Positions 9,020 through 18,652 are shown, counted from the first letter of the stretch. The stretch: DNA of 64,000 nucleotides from Marinomonas foliarum (GCF_003337275.1 NZ_QPJQ01000007.1:62001-126000), one strand, 5' to 3'. Program-made: numbers and translations. Notes: generated from the sequence alone by a model not told the origin.

Positions 9020-9970
9020 TTAATCAGCCAGAACGTTTTTGTGTAAAAAGCCTCGCTCGACTAATTGCATCAAAAGTGCTTTGGTGCGCTCACGAAACAT
9101 ATCTCGCAATAAACGCACCGTTGGCGTAATAGACTGGCGACTTGGACAAATCAACCAAAGTTCACCTTGTGGGATGTTATAATCTGTCAACAAGGGCACT
9201 ACGCGACCAGCAAGCAAATCATTAGCTATTTCCAAAGAGGATTTAACCGCTACCCCTTTTCCTGCCACACACCAACGCCTCACTAAGTCGCCATCGTTCG
9301 CCGCACAATAGGCTTTAGGCTTAACCTTGTAAGTCTTATCTGCCCCAGACTCGTTACCAGAGAAGTGCCATGTATCGTTCAAAATATTTTGCAGCTGATA
9401 AAACAAACCTTGGTGATTGAGCAAATCTTTAGGGTGTTTCGGTGCATTCTGTAATTCCAAGTAACTTGGGCTGGCTACCAATAAACGCGGTACGTTACAA
9501 ATTTTAAAGCCATAGACATTTGAGTCTGCTGGTGCACCATAACGCAGGGCAATATCCAACGCATCCCGATAAAAATCGACATTGCTGTCGCTAATATGTG
9601 CCCGCAGTGTCACTTTTGGATGTTGCACCATAAAGTCATCCACCCAAGGAATCGCGATATTGCGCCCCAAGTCAGACGAAACAGCTAAGCGAATTTCACC
9701 ACTAATAATATCCAGATCATTATGAATAGTTTGTTTTGCTTGATCCAACATAGACATAGCAGAAATACACTGGGGCAAGTAACGCTCGCCCGCACTAGAA
9801 AGTCGTAGATGGCGCGTAGTACGCACAAACAACTCGACACCAAGCGCAGCCTCTATTCGCTTAACAGCGGCGCTCGCTGTCGCCATTTGCATGTCTAAAT
9901 GCGTGGCTGCAGCCGTAATACTGCGAAACTCCGCGACCTTAAGAACGACTCGAAGATCTTCAAGTTGCAT
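9020..9970 (-). CDS. LysR-family transcriptional regulator (controls adjacent nitroreductase gene?)
   Basis: Protein of 316 residues. The winged-helix LysR domain is at 1-60 (MQLEDLRVVLKVAEFRSITAAATHLDMQMA read as helix-turn-helix), and the effector-binding domain begins near residue 90 (GEIRLAVSSDLG). It diverges from the nitroreductase gene at 10146. A perfect 10-base inverted repeat lies between them, the usual arrangement for LysR autoregulation and control of the neighbour. The ligand is unknown. No strong ribosome site precedes the ATG. Confidence 0.85.
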   Translation of the reverse strand: MQLEDLRVVLKVAEFRSITAAATHLDMQMATASAAVKRIEAALGVELFVRTTRHLRLSSAGERYLPQCISAMSMLDQAKQTIHNDLDIISGEIRLAVSSDLGRNIAIPWVDDFMVQHPKVTLRAHISDSNVDFYRDALDIALRYGAPADSNVYGFKICNVPRLLVASPSYLELQNAPKHPKDLLNHQGLFYQLQNILNDTWHFSGNESGADKTYKVKPKAYCAANDGDLVRRWCVAGKGVAVKSSLEIANDLLAGRVVPLLTDYNIPQGELWLICPSRQSITPTVRLLRDMFRERTKALLMQLVERGFLHKNVLAD

Positions 9971-10003
9971 GAATTAGCCCCTATTGGATAAGAAAAACAC
10001 CGC

Positions 10004-10030
10004 TTATTATCAATTAATATTTGATAATAA
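10004..10030. promoter_or_regulatory. Candidate LysR operator in divergent promoter region
   Basis: TTATTATCAA, seven bases, then TTGATAATAA: perfect 10-base arms containing T-N11-A cores. It is 34 bases upstream of the LysR start and about 115 bases upstream of the nitroreductase start. Confidence 0.65.
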
Positions 10031-10145
10031 TTCAATAAAAACCCTGTTTTTCATTCAGTAAAGTCTCGTTACTATAGCGCCATTGAATTTAGCGCCTCTA
10101 GCTTTCCAGGGTGCCAAGCGCTTTTACTTATTTTGGAGAAAGAAG

Positions 10146-10802
10146 ATGTCACACCAGATTATTACCGATCTAAAAAACCGTCATACGGCAAAACATTACG
10201 ATGCTACGAAGAAAATTTCTCAAGCTGACTTAGAGGTTATCTACGAAGCAATGCGCCTATCGCCTTCTTCTATTAACTCGCAACCGTGGAAATTTATCGT
10301 GATTGAAAGCGACGCAGCAAAACAACGCTTCCACGATACTTTTGCGAACAAATTCCAGTTCAACCAAAAACACGCTAAAGGCGCTTCGCACATTATTTTA
10401 TTTGCACACAAAACTCACTACAGCCGTGAAGACTACGCAAATGTGGTGGATAAAGGCATTGAAGATGGCCGCACCAAACCCGAAAACAGAGAGCAAGCTT
10501 TTGGCGGTTTTGTGTTTGCAGAAATGAACATGGACGAAAACGGTAACAACGCAGCATGGACAAAGTCACAAACTTACATCGCACTTGGTAATGTTATGCA
10601 TACAGCCGCTCGCCTTGGTATTGACTCCACGCCTATGGAAGGTGTTGACCCAGAATTGATCGGAGAAATCTTCAGTGCAGAACTGGAAGGCTACCAATGC
10701 GACGTCGCACTCGCGATCGGTTATCACCACAAAGACGAAGACTACAACGCCGCATTGCCTAAATCGCGTCTAGCAATGAAAGAAGTAGTAACCGTACTTT
10801 AA
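10146..10802 (+). CDS. NAD(P)H nitroreductase, NfsB-like
   Basis: FMN oxidoreductase of 218 residues, the length of NfsB. DLKNRHTAKHYD binds FMN near the N-terminus, and LSPSSINSQPWKFIVI is the NfsB active-site stretch. The C-terminus contains GYHHKDEDYNAALPKSRL, with the Arg that contacts FMN phosphate. Likely substrates are nitroaromatics or quinones. The ATG at 10146 follows GGAGAAAGAAG; an in-frame start at 10083 lacks a ribosome site and would add 21 non-homologous residues. A terminator follows. Regulation by the divergent LysR is inferred. Confidence 0.88.
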   Translation: MSHQIITDLKNRHTAKHYDATKKISQADLEVIYEAMRLSPSSINSQPWKFIVIESDAAKQRFHDTFANKFQFNQKHAKGASHIILFAHKTHYSREDYANVVDKGIEDGRTKPENREQAFGGFVFAEMNMDENGNNAAWTKSQTYIALGNVMHTAARLGIDSTPMEGVDPELIGEIFSAELEGYQCDVALAIGYHHKDEDYNAALPKSRLAMKEVVTVL

Positions 10803-10818
10803 AGCTTATTTAAAAAGC

Positions 10819-10857
10819 AAAAAGAGCAAGCCATGAAAGTAACTTGCTCTTTTTTTA
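10819..10857 (+). terminator. Terminator after the nitroreductase gene
   Basis: Stem AAAAGAGCAAG / CTTGCTCTTTT with a 12-base loop and a T-run. Confidence 0.85.
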
Positions 10858-10880
10858 TATGTCTTTTTTAAAGAAAAATT

Positions 10881-11420
10881 TTACTTTGAAGAAACCAGTT
10901 CTTGTGTCGTTAGTGATGATATCTTGACACCAAAGCTCGATATGTTCGGCAAAGTAGCATTGTGATGTGTTCGAACCTGCTCAGCACTGGCATGAGGTTT
11001 ATCGTGAGTAGTATGCGCATCAGACACTAATTCAACCGAATAACCCAAGCCTGCCGCGCGTCTGACTGTAGTATCGACACAAAACTCGGAGGCATAACCA
11101 CAGACAATCAGATGCTCAACACCATGTTGCTTTAAAAGGGTTTCTAAATCCGTTCGCAAAAAAGAATCCGGCGTAGTCTTACGTATAAACTCATCACCCT
11201 CTTCTACCTTCAAACCAGCCTGCAACTGCCAACCAATGGAACCGAACTCAATCTCAGAACCTGCTAGTTCATGCTGCACATAGATCACCGCAACATCGTT
11301 AGTACGTCCCCACGATGTGACACGATTTATTCGCTCAACAACACGATCCGCATCAAATGGCCGAGGGACTGGATCGAATAAGATACTTTGTACATCAATG
11401 ATCAGAATGGCGGATTTCAT
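10881..11420 (-). CDS. Isochorismatase-family cysteine hydrolase
   Basis: Protein of 179 residues with the family triad: AILIIDVQ (Asp9), a lysine in FIRKTTPDSF, and the catalytic Cys in GYASEFCVDTTVRRA. Those motifs fit amidases such as nicotinamidase-like or N-carbamoyl hydrolases rather than true isochorismatase. AGGAGGAGCC precedes the ATG. No pathway partner is adjacent, so the substrate is open. It is the last core-type gene before the toxin-antitoxin/Abi island. Confidence 0.8.
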   Translation of the reverse strand: MKSAILIIDVQSILFDPVPRPFDADRVVERINRVTSWGRTNDVAVIYVQHELAGSEIEFGSIGWQLQAGLKVEEGDEFIRKTTPDSFLRTDLETLLKQHGVEHLIVCGYASEFCVDTTVRRAAGLGYSVELVSDAHTTHDKPHASAEQVRTHHNATLPNISSFGVKISSLTTQELVSSK

Positions 11421-11504
11421 AAGGCTCCTCCTTTGTACACAAGAATCATGACAGGATTAAATATCAATAAAAAACACTCTCATATAACAAAAAAACACCT
11501 ATTT

Positions 11505-12272
11505 TTAATAGCCCAAACACACCTTAACAAAATCATATCCGTATTCAGTAAACTCAATTATATCTGAATAGTCTTGAGAAATATGAGCCTCCCAAGTACC
11601 CGAACAATCGCCTCCAGCAGATACATATCGCGCTTCTGTACTTTTAGTTTCAGCAAGAATACGAAGCCGAATGAGATTATCTAAATATGTATCTGACTGA
11701 CTAATATTAGAAACCCCAACCGAATAACAAAGCAACTTAAATTGGCTCGAAATAGTTTTTGAGTTGCTATCTATTGACTCATTATCATTGTAATAAAAAA
11801 TTGTAGTTGTTAGGTCAAAGTCTTTTAAGCCACCAAGAATTTTGGCTTCATCGGAACTTAGCTGCTGAATAATTTGTACATAAGAAGGATGAGCCTTCTC
11901 TGACTCAAATTTATCCATAGAAGTAGCAAGTAAATTCACATACATCTCTCTCAAACCAGCCTCGTCATATGCGAAAGCCAAATTCATTAAAGCTGGTCCA
12001 GCAACAATTAAAGGTGGCGTTTGCAAGGTAGAAGGATCTTTACTTGCTAATTTCTTTGTCAATTTGATGGATAGCCACTCCTTTATACGCTCATACCCCC
12101 AAACAGTTGCTTCAAGTGGAGCTAATGAAACAGAAATAGCTTTAGCAACAACCACAAGTCCTTGACCAAGTTCTTGCACAGAGGGCTGTAGTAAATCTTC
12201 ATAGACCTTAGGAGCAATCTCTTTAATTCCTAGTTCTTTTGCAACTTTAATCGCTGTATCCATATCGTCCAT
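11505..12272 (-). CDS. Abi-alpha (DUF4393) family protein, putative abortive-infection component
   Basis: Protein of 255 residues recalling the Abi_alpha family by its N-terminal pattern MDDMDTAIKVAKELG ... KVYEDLL, the block AISVSLAPLEATVWGYERIKEW in which a hydrophobic stretch is followed by amphipathic helix, and LREMYVNLLATSMD ... AHPSYVQIIQQLS. The family has been linked to abortive infection. It starts 29 bases after the antitoxin stop with its own GGAGA site, so it reads as gene three of the toxin-antitoxin operon. Base composition looks more AT-rich than the flanking metabolic genes. Family call is from memory; phage defence is inference. A weak CTATT-AAA-AATAG hairpin before T residues overlaps its stop. 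Confidence 0.7.
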   Translation of the reverse strand: MDDMDTAIKVAKELGIKEIAPKVYEDLLQPSVQELGQGLVVVAKAISVSLAPLEATVWGYERIKEWLSIKLTKKLASKDPSTLQTPPLIVAGPALMNLAFAYDEAGLREMYVNLLATSMDKFESEKAHPSYVQIIQQLSSDEAKILGGLKDFDLTTTIFYYNDNESIDSNSKTISSQFKLLCYSVGVSNISQSDTYLDNLIRLRILAETKSTEARYVSAGGDCSGTWEAHISQDYSDIIEFTEYGYDFVKVCLGY

Positions 12273-12301
12273 TTTGCCATCTCCAGAAATAACTATTAAA
12301 A

Positions 12302-12592
12302 CTAACCATGCAGCGCTTTTAGGGCATACTCTGGATCAGCATCGACGATTTTAAGTAAGGCGCGAGCTGGTCCAGTTGGATGACGACGACCTTGCTCCCA
12401 GTTTTCTAACGTACGCTTGCTTACACCAAGTAGGTTAGCAAAACGAATTTGACTCAAACCTGTTTTAGTGCGAATTGCCTTCACTTCTGGGTCTGCAAAT
12501 TCCGTGATTCGAGCAGCTGTGCTTTGGCCTTTTATAATGCTATCTGCTTGTTGCACGCTTTCAAGTAGCTCATTAAACATGTCGTCATTCAT
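12302..12592 (-). CDS. Helix-turn-helix antitoxin (HigA/NadS-like)
   Basis: Protein of 96 residues. The XRE-type helix-turn-helix TGLSQIRFANLLGVSKRTLENWEQGRR spans about residues 44-70, and the C-terminal tail ends ALLKIVDADPEYALKAL, typical of NadS/HigA partners of RelE-like toxins. I take ATG 12592, which overlaps the toxin stop as ATGA and is preceded by AAGGTGG; a GTG nine bases upstream is less likely. The reversed order, toxin first, is the HigBA arrangement. It would bind the toxin and repress the promoter near 12918-12945. Confidence 0.88.
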   Translation of the reverse strand: MNDDMFNELLESVQQADSIIKGQSTAARITEFADPEVKAIRTKTGLSQIRFANLLGVSKRTLENWEQGRRHPTGPARALLKIVDADPEYALKALHG

Positions 12593-12906
12593 AGTGACCA
12601 CCTTTCTACAATTTGTCTTAACGCTTTGGTTTGCACATCGGTTAAGTTGTCTTGTGCATTTTTGGGAAAAATATACATCATGTAAAGTTGTTCATTCTCT
12701 GTCATCCAGTAATAGATGACTCGTACACCACCCCTTTTCCCACGACCATCCACAGACCAACGAACTTTCCTTAAACCGCCACTGCTTTTAATCAACACAC
12801 CAAGATCGGGCTTAATAACCAAAGCTTCCTGCAACTCTTTATATTCATCGTCACTCATTATTTCATTGATGAGTTTGGTGAAAATGGGCGTTTCAACAAT
12901 TACCAT
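12589..12906 (-). CDS. RelE/HigB-type toxin (mRNA interferase family)
   Basis: Protein of 105 residues. The RelE fold is indicated by SGGLRKVRWSVDGRGKRGGVRVIYYW and LYMMYIFPKNAQDNLT, a pattern shared by toxins paired with NadS-type antitoxins. Arg and Lys residues in these blocks are the usual RNA-contact positions. Family members cleave mRNA at the ribosome. It is gene one of the operon and its stop overlaps the antitoxin ATG by four bases. Its start lies only about 11 bases from a consensus -10 box, so its leader would be very short. Confidence 0.88.
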   Translation of the reverse strand: MVIVETPIFTKLINEIMSDDEYKELQEALVIKPDLGVLIKSSGGLRKVRWSVDGRGKRGGVRVIYYWMTENEQLYMMYIFPKNAQDNLTDVQTKALRQIVERWSL

Positions 12907-12917
12907 AACATCACCAA

Positions 12918-12945
12918 ATTATACGCCATTGGCGTAATTTGTCGA
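12918..12945 (-). promoter_or_regulatory. Toxin-antitoxin promoter with embedded operator palindrome
   Basis: On the minus strand, TCGACA (12945-12940) and TATAAT (12923-12918) are separated by 16 bases. TACGCCA-T-TGGCGTA (12922-12936) is a 7-base perfect inverted repeat filling the spacer and touching the -10 box. This fits autorepression by the antitoxin complex. Transcription would start about five bases before the toxin ATG. Confidence 0.75.
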
Positions 12946-13096
12946 TTAATAATTGAGCAACAATAAATAGAAGCAGAAGACGCTAAAGCATAGCTTTTGA
13001 ACATATAAGAATTCCTTTTCCTATAAAGTTTGATAAAACAACGATGACGCTCCATTGCACTATCGTCAAGAAAAAAGAGGCTAGATATCGTATCGC

Positions 13097-13133
13097 AAAA
13101 AAATCCCCATGCCGTTTTCACAACATGGGGATT
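13097..13133 (-). terminator. Terminator of the hutUHIG operon
   Basis: Read on the minus strand: AATCCCCATG, 12-base loop, CATGGGGATT, then a run of seven T. It lies just after the hutG stop. Confidence 0.9.
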
Positions 13134-13155
13134 CTTAAACCATTAACAGCTGAGA

Positions 13156-13971
13156 TTAAAAACGAACGTGCTGACAAGCCTCAATCACGTCTTTCAGCTG
13201 CTGTGTAATCAATGGCTGTTTCTTTTCATCCAATTGATATTCTGACTGTTTTGCCAACTCATCATTTAAGTACGTTGCTTGAGAAAGTTCGAGTTGGATC
13301 GCGTGAATGTTGTTATCAGGCTGGCCGAAATGACGAGTAATGTAGCCGCCTTTAAAACGCCCATTAAGCACTTGCGTGTAGTTTGGGCGCAGTATTTGTG
13401 TGACGGCATTAGCAAGGACTTCGTTGCAGGCTTTGCCTTCGTTGGTGCCCCAGTTAAAGTCCGGCAGCGTGCCTTCAAATAGCATAGGCACTTCCGCTGC
13501 GATACTGTGGGCATCGAACAAGATAGCATAGCCAAATTTGGCTTTGAGTCGCGCGAGTTCTTGCTCAATCGTGCCGTGATAGGGTTTCCAAATATGCTCT
13601 TTGCAAAAGGTTTTATGCTCGTCACTTGGTGCTTTACCTTCAGCAAAAACAGGCGTGTCTTCGAATAAAATGTCGGGGAACAGACCCGTGGTTTTCGTCG
13701 CGTAAAGTGGCTTGTCATCATAGGGACGATTAAGGTCAATAACATAACGGGAGTAATTTGCCTTGATAAAGCCCACCCCCAATGACTCCAAAAAATCATA
13801 AAGCTCAGGAATGAACCAATCCGTATCCGGCAGTTTTTTAGCTTGATCTGTCAATCCAGCTTGTACCTCAGCCGTTAAGTTCAAACCAGAATGCGGCATG
13901 CTGACCAGCAAAGGCGAATCGCCCTGAATAAAATCAAATGCCGGTACGGTTAATACGTCATGCGTTGTCAT
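13156..13971 (-). CDS. hutG: N-formylglutamate deformylase HutG
   Basis: Last step of the five-step histidine route: N-formylglutamate to glutamate and formate. The protein has 271 residues with N-formylglutamate amidohydrolase motifs: SPLLVSMPHSGLNL, where His is a zinc ligand, YSRYVIDLNRP, LFDAHSIAAEVP and GRFKGGYITRHFG. It starts 11 bases after the hutI stop with GAGGAAAC, so translation is probably coupled. Pairing with HutF fits the Pseudomonas-type pathway in which formamide is not released. Confidence 0.93.
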   Translation of the reverse strand: MTTHDVLTVPAFDFIQGDSPLLVSMPHSGLNLTAEVQAGLTDQAKKLPDTDWFIPELYDFLESLGVGFIKANYSRYVIDLNRPYDDKPLYATKTTGLFPDILFEDTPVFAEGKAPSDEHKTFCKEHIWKPYHGTIEQELARLKAKFGYAILFDAHSIAAEVPMLFEGTLPDFNWGTNEGKACNEVLANAVTQILRPNYTQVLNGRFKGGYITRHFGQPDNNIHAIQLELSQATYLNDELAKQSEYQLDEKKQPLITQQLKDVIEACQHVRF

Positions 13972-13982
13972 TATGTTTCCTC

Positions 13983-15203
13983 TTAACTACTTTTGCCTTC
14001 ATAGATTCTATTTTTTACTAGGTTGCCGCCAAGCCAATAGCTTAACTCGCCTGGGCTTTCTACATCCCAGCACACAAAGTCAGCAACTTTACCCACTTCT
14101 AAGCTACCATGAGACTCTTCCATTCCCAATGCTTTTGCTGCATGAATTGTCGCACCCGCCAAAGACTCTTCTGGCGTCAGTGCGAACAAGGTACACGCCA
14201 TGTTCATCATCAGTCGAAGCGACAATGCAGGCGATGTTCCGGGGTTTGCATCCGTGGCAATTGCCATCGGCACGCCATATTGGCGCAGCAAGGCGATCGG
14301 CGGACGTTGAGTTTCTTTTAGTGTAAAAAACGCCCCCGGCAATAACACGGCAACCGTGCCGGAATCCGCCATGGCTTTTACGTCTGATTCTTCAATAAAT
14401 TCAATATGATCCGCCGACAACGCCTTGAACGACGATGCCATAGAAGTGCCACCTAAAGAAGACAATTGCTCCGCATGGATTTTCACCGGCAAGCCCAATG
14501 ACTCTGCGGTTTTAAAATAGCGCGCCACTTGCTCGGTGCTAAAGGCAATGCCTTCGCAAAAGGCATCTACAGCATCAGCTACGCCCAATTCCGCGACTTT
14601 TGGTAACACTGTTTCGCAAAGGTAATCAATGTACGCGTCTTTATCGTCATATTCTGGCGGCATGGCATGTGCTGCCAAACAAGTACGTTTTACCGTCACG
14701 GGAAATTGCTTTCCTAATTCCGTCGCTACGCTAAGCATTTTCAATTCTGAATCGAGGGACAAACCATAACCAGATTTGATCTCAACTGTGGTCACACCAT
14801 CGGCTATTAAGCTTTTCAGACGACGAGAAGCGCTAGCGATTAACTCCACTTCGCTGGCGTCACGAGTGGCTTTCACAGAGGAAGCGATACCGCCGCCCTG
14901 CTTGGCGATTTCTTGATAACTTACGCCATTCAACCGTTGTTCGAATTCACCTGCGCGGTTGCCGCCGAACACAAGGTGCGTGTGACAATCGATCAAACCC
15001 GGTGTAACCCAACCACCGCCTAAATCATGTTCAGCCTGAGCCTCATAGGCTGGCAGGTCATGTGCTTCGCCAATCCAAGCAATACAGCCACCAACGACGC
15101 CTATCGCTGCGTTTTCAATCACGCTATAACGACCATTTACCATGGTCGCCACGTGCGCGTTGCGCCATAAACTGTCTAACTTCATTGGAGTATCGTTTGT
15201 CAT
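13983..15203 (-). CDS. hutI: Imidazolonepropionase HutI
   Basis: Cytosolic amidohydrolase-fold enzyme converting 4-imidazolone-5-propionate to N-formimino-L-glutamate. Of 406 residues, it shows the metal motif [14 protein letters not shown], the His in [23 protein letters not shown] and the Asp in [12 protein letters not shown]. It starts 32 bases after the hutH stop with AAGGAAAAG. Length and motifs are normal. Confidence 0.95.
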   Translation of the reverse strand: MTNDTPMKLDSLWRNAHVATMVNGRYSVIENAAIGVVGGCIAWIGEAHDLPAYEAQAEHDLGGGWVTPGLIDCHTHLVFGGNRAGEFEQRLNGVSYQEIAKQGGGIASSVKATRDASEVELIASASRRLKSLIADGVTTVEIKSGYGLSLDSELKMLSVATELGKQFPVTVKRTCLAAHAMPPEYDDKDAYIDYLCETVLPKVAELGVADAVDAFCEGIAFSTEQVARYFKTAESLGLPVKIHAEQLSSLGGTSMASSFKALSADHIEFIEESDVKAMADSGTVAVLLPGAFFTLKETQRPPIALLRQYGVPMAIATDANPGTSPALSLRLMMNMACTLFALTPEESLAGATIHAAKALGMEESHGSLEVGKVADFVCWDVESPGELSYWLGGNLVKNRIYEGKSS

Positions 15204-15235
15204 AGCTTTTCCTTTTCTTAAACCACTAAACTTGG

Positions 15236-16771
15236 CTATTTAATACTAGGCAATAGCCCTTCTGGCATCGTCTCGTTATGCACCGCTTCTAATAGCAATT
15301 CATTGGCCTTTTCGATATCTGGCGCGAAGTAACGGTCTTTATCATAGAAAGGCACACGAGCACGCAATGTCGCACGAGCGTTTTCTAGACGTTTGCTGGA
15401 TTTCAATGGTGCGCGGAAGTCCAAACCTTGTACCGCAGACAGAATTTCCACTGCTAAGATACCGCGGGTATTTTCCGCCATGTCTTTCAAGCGGCGCGCT
15501 GCGAAGGTCGCCATAGAAACGTGGTCTTCTTGGTTCGCCGAAGTCGGCAAACTATCAACAGACGCAGGGTGCGCGTAGGTTTTATTCTCGCTCGCCAATG
15601 CCGCTGCCGTTACTTGCGCAATCATGAACCCAGAGTTTACACCGCCATTGTCTACTAGAAACGGAGGCAGTTTGCTCAAGTTACTGTCGATCAACAACGC
15701 CATACGACGTTCTGACAAACTACCAATTTCAGCAATCGCCAAAGCAAGGTTATCTGCCGCCATAGCGACAGGCTCTGCATGGAAATTACCGCCAGAAATG
15801 ATGTCGCCTTCCGCAGCAAATACTAATGGGTTGTCCGATACTGAGTTCGCTTCCACACACAAGACTTTTGCAGTGCTGCGAATTTGCTCTAGGCACGCCC
15901 CCATAACTTGCGGTTGGCAACGTAGTGAGTACGGATCTTGGACTTTCTCACAACCTTGGTGAGAATCGCCCAACTCTGATGTTTCCCCTAATAGGTGACG
16001 ATACGCTGCCGCGGCATCCATTTGCGTTTGATGCCCGCGCACTTCATGAATACGCGCGTCAAATGGACTACGGCTACCTAACGCCGCTTCCACAGACAAA
16101 GAACCACAAACAATGGCAGAGGCGAATAAATCTTCCGCTTCGAACAAACCTTCTAAGGCAAATGCGGTAGAAGCTTGCGTGCCGTTTAGTAGCGCCAAAC
16201 CTTCTTTTGGCGCAAGAGCGATTGGCTCTAACCCTGCGATAGACAAAGCCGCTTGACCAGAAATCACTTCACCACGGTAGCGAGCTTTACCTTCACCCAG
16301 CAAAACAGTACTCATATGTGCCAACGGCGCTAAATCACCCGACGCGCCTACCGAACCTTTTTTAGGAATGCATGGATACACTTCTTTATTAATCAAGGTC
16401 AGCAACGCTTGAATCACTTCAAGACGAATACCAGAGAAACCACGGGCAAGGCTGTTTACTTTCAGCGCCATAATCAATTTGACGGTTGTGTCTTCCATTA
16501 GCTGACCGATGCCCGCTGCATGAGACAGTACGATACTGCGTTGTAACTCGTCTAAATCTTCTGGCGCGATACGCGTGTTCGCCAACAAACCAAAACCTGT
16601 GTTAATACCGTATACCGTGCGATTTTGTGCAATCACATCATTAACAACTTGTGTGCTGGCATGAATCGCAGGGAAAGCGCTTTCGTCTAGGGCTAATTTA
16701 ACGTGACGACGGCTGATTTGACGCAATTCGTTTAGCGTCAATTGGCCTGGTTTTATGGTCAATTCAAACAT
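15236..16771 (-). CDS. hutH: Histidine ammonia-lyase HutH
   Basis: Deaminates L-histidine to urocanate. The Ala-Ser-Gly triad that forms the MIO electrophile is at residues 143-145 in [16 protein letters not shown]. The protein has 511 residues, the standard length. [10 protein letters not shown] supplies the active-site Tyr and Asn, and SSPVDSLPTS-type sequence appears as [23 protein letters not shown] precedes the ATG. A 113-base spacer with a hairpin separates it from hutU upstream, a possible control point within the operon. Confidence 0.96.
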   Translation of the reverse strand: MFELTIKPGQLTLNELRQISRRHVKLALDESAFPAIHASTQVVNDVIAQNRTVYGINTGFGLLANTRIAPEDLDELQRSIVLSHAAGIGQLMEDTTVKLIMALKVNSLARGFSGIRLEVIQALLTLINKEVYPCIPKKGSVGASGDLAPLAHMSTVLLGEGKARYRGEVISGQAALSIAGLEPIALAPKEGLALLNGTQASTAFALEGLFEAEDLFASAIVCGSLSVEAALGSRSPFDARIHEVRGHQTQMDAAAAYRHLLGETSELGDSHQGCEKVQDPYSLRCQPQVMGACLEQIRSTAKVLCVEANSVSDNPLVFAAEGDIISGGNFHAEPVAMAADNLALAIAEIGSLSERRMALLIDSNLSKLPPFLVDNGGVNSGFMIAQVTAAALASENKTYAHPASVDSLPTSANQEDHVSMATFAARRLKDMAENTRGILAVEILSAVQGLDFRAPLKSSKRLENARATLRARVPFYDKDRYFAPDIEKANELLLEAVHNETMPEGLLPSIK

Positions 16772-16848
16772 GGTGATCTCCAGTTTCTAAGCGATGTTCT
16801 GCAATATTATTTTAAATTTTTAATGACTATTTTATTAAAGCTACGATC

Positions 16849-16871
16849 TGCCTAATAAGCGTTAGTAGGCA
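16849..16871 (-). other. Intercistronic hairpin between hutU and hutH
   Basis: TGCCTA and TAGGCA arms enclose 11 bases that can pair further (AACG/CGTT-like). There is no T-run, so it is more likely an mRNA stability or processing element than a terminator. Function not shown. Confidence 0.4.
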
Positions 16872-16885
16872 AGTTTCGCAATAGC

Positions 16886-18583
16886 TTATTTAGCTTGAGC
16901 GCCAGTGATCATAGGTAAATTTAACCCCTGCTCTTTCGCGCAATCGATAGCAATATCATAACCCGCATCCGCATGACGCATCACACCAGTCGCTGGATCG
17001 TTATGAAGAACACGAGCAATACGCGCTGCCGCATCGTCACTACCGTCACACACAATTACCATGCCGGAATGCTGAGAGAAGCCCATCCCAACGCCGCCAC
17101 CGTGGTGCAAAGATACCCAAGTTGCGCCAGATGCTGTGTTTAATAAAGCATTCAATAGTGGCCAATCCGAGACAGCGTCAGAGCCGTCTTTCATGCCTTC
17201 TGTTTCACGGTTCGGACTGGATACAGAACCTGAGTCCAAATGGTCACGACCAATCACGATTGGTGCAGACAATTCACCGCTACGCACCATTTCGTTAAAG
17301 GCTAGACCAAGTTTCGCACGCTGACCAAGACCAACCCAACAAATACGCGCAGGCAAACCTTGGAACTGAATACGTTCACGCGCCATGTCTAACCAATGAT
17401 GTAAATGCTCATCGTCCGCGATCACCTCTTTTACTTTGGCATCGGTTTTATAGATATCTTCTGGGTCGCCAGACAAAGCTGCCCAACGGAAAGGCCCGAT
17501 ACCACGACAGAACAAAGGACGAATGTAAGCAGGTACAAACCCTGGGAAATCAAAAGCGTTTTCGATACCTTCTTCCATCGCCATTTGGCGAATGTTGTTA
17601 CCGTAATCAAAGGTCGGCACGCCCATTTTTTGGAAATCCAACATGGCTTGAACGTGTTTAGCCATGGATTGTTTCGCAGCTTTAACAATAGCCTGAGGTT
17701 CTGTCTGAGATTTTTCTCGGTATTCTTCCCAGCTCATGCCCAATGGCAAGTAACCGTTTAACGGATCGTGGGCCGAGGTCTGATCTGTCACCATGTCTGG
17801 GCGAATGCCACGTTTTACCATTTCTGGTAGGATTTCGGCCGCGTTACCGCAAAGCGCGATGGACACGGCTTTGCCTTCTGCGGTGTATTTTTTAATACGC
17901 GCCATGGCATCGTCTAGGTCTGTCGCTTGTTCATCCACATAACGAGTACGAAGACGAAAATCAATACGGCTTTGCTGACACTCAATATTCAATGAACACG
18001 CGCCTGCCAAGGTAGCCGCTAGCGGCTGAGCGCCACCCATGCCACCAAGACCCGCCGTTAATACCCAGCGACCAGCCAATTTACCATCGTAATGCTGACG
18101 ACCTGCTTCAACAAAGGTTTCGTAAGTGCCTTGCACAATGCCTTGGCTACCAATGTAAATCCAAGAGCCCGCTGTCATTTGGCCGTACATCGCCAAGCCT
18201 TTTGCGTCTAGCTCGTTAAAATGTTCCCAGTTGGCCCAATGTGGCACTAGGTTTGAGTTAGCGATTAATACACGAGGTGCGTTGCTGTGGGTTTTGAAAA
18301 CGCCCACTGGCTTACCAGATTGCACCAGCAAAGTTTCATCTTCTTCTAGCTCTTTGAGGGATTCAACGATTTTGTCATAACTTTCCCAATCACGTGCTGC
18401 ACGACCGATACCACCGTAAACCACTAATTCTTCTGGGTTTTCTGCTACATCAGGATCAAGGTTGTTCATCAACATACGCATTGGTGCTTCCGTGAACCAA
18501 GATTTGGCAGTCAGTGTTGTTCCTGTTGCGGCTTTTACGACACCTGCGCGGTAACGTTTTTGAGCGAGTGTTTGCTTAGTCAT
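16886..18583 (-). CDS. hutU: Urocanate hydratase HutU
   Basis: NAD-dependent enzyme converting urocanate to 4-imidazolone-5-propionate. It has 565 residues from ATG 18583, which follows AGGTGA; an earlier in-frame start at 18643 would begin inside the HutC operator and is rejected. Family hallmarks include [29 protein letters not shown] for NAD binding, and the conserved Cys region [14 protein letters not shown]. First gene of hutUHIG. The HutC operator core is about 60 bases upstream. Confidence 0.96.
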   Translation of the reverse strand: MTKQTLAQKRYRAGVVKAATGTTLTAKSWFTEAPMRMLMNNLDPDVAENPEELVVYGGIGRAARDWESYDKIVESLKELEEDETLLVQSGKPVGVFKTHSNAPRVLIANSNLVPHWANWEHFNELDAKGLAMYGQMTAGSWIYIGSQGIVQGTYETFVEAGRQHYDGKLAGRWVLTAGLGGMGGAQPLAATLAGACSLNIECQQSRIDFRLRTRYVDEQATDLDDAMARIKKYTAEGKAVSIALCGNAAEILPEMVKRGIRPDMVTDQTSAHDPLNGYLPLGMSWEEYREKSQTEPQAIVKAAKQSMAKHVQAMLDFQKMGVPTFDYGNNIRQMAMEEGIENAFDFPGFVPAYIRPLFCRGIGPFRWAALSGDPEDIYKTDAKVKEVIADDEHLHHWLDMARERIQFQGLPARICWVGLGQRAKLGLAFNEMVRSGELSAPIVIGRDHLDSGSVSSPNRETEGMKDGSDAVSDWPLLNALLNTASGATWVSLHHGGGVGMGFSQHSGMVIVCDGSDDAAARIARVLHNDPATGVMRHADAGYDIAIDCAKEQGLNLPMITGAQAK

Positions 18584-18642
18584 TTTTTCACCTATCAAAG
18601 AATGTCTTTTTTTATTCTGCTTAAAGAAATATTTAACCAACA

Positions 18643-18652
18643 TGTATATACA
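18643..18652. promoter_or_regulatory. HutC operator core upstream of hutU
   Basis: Palindrome TGTATATACA followed by ATTAA, matching the known HutC site (CTTGTAT-N-TACAAG type). It lies in the 304-base divergent gap 18584-18887, which is AT-rich and holds no gene. Confidence 0.8.

Noticed and set aside
10881-11420. Siderophore isochorismatase (EntB-like)
   Set aside because: No siderophore genes nearby and no aryl-carrier domain; only the hydrolase fold is supported.
12589-12945. Integron gene cassette carrying the toxin-antitoxin pair
   Set aside because: Such pairs are common in cassettes, but I see no attC-like paired core sites or integrase around the island.
12900-13121. 73-codon frame on the minus strand upstream of the toxin
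   Set aside because: It starts inside the hut operon terminator, runs through the toxin promoter, has no good ribosome site and shows no family pattern.
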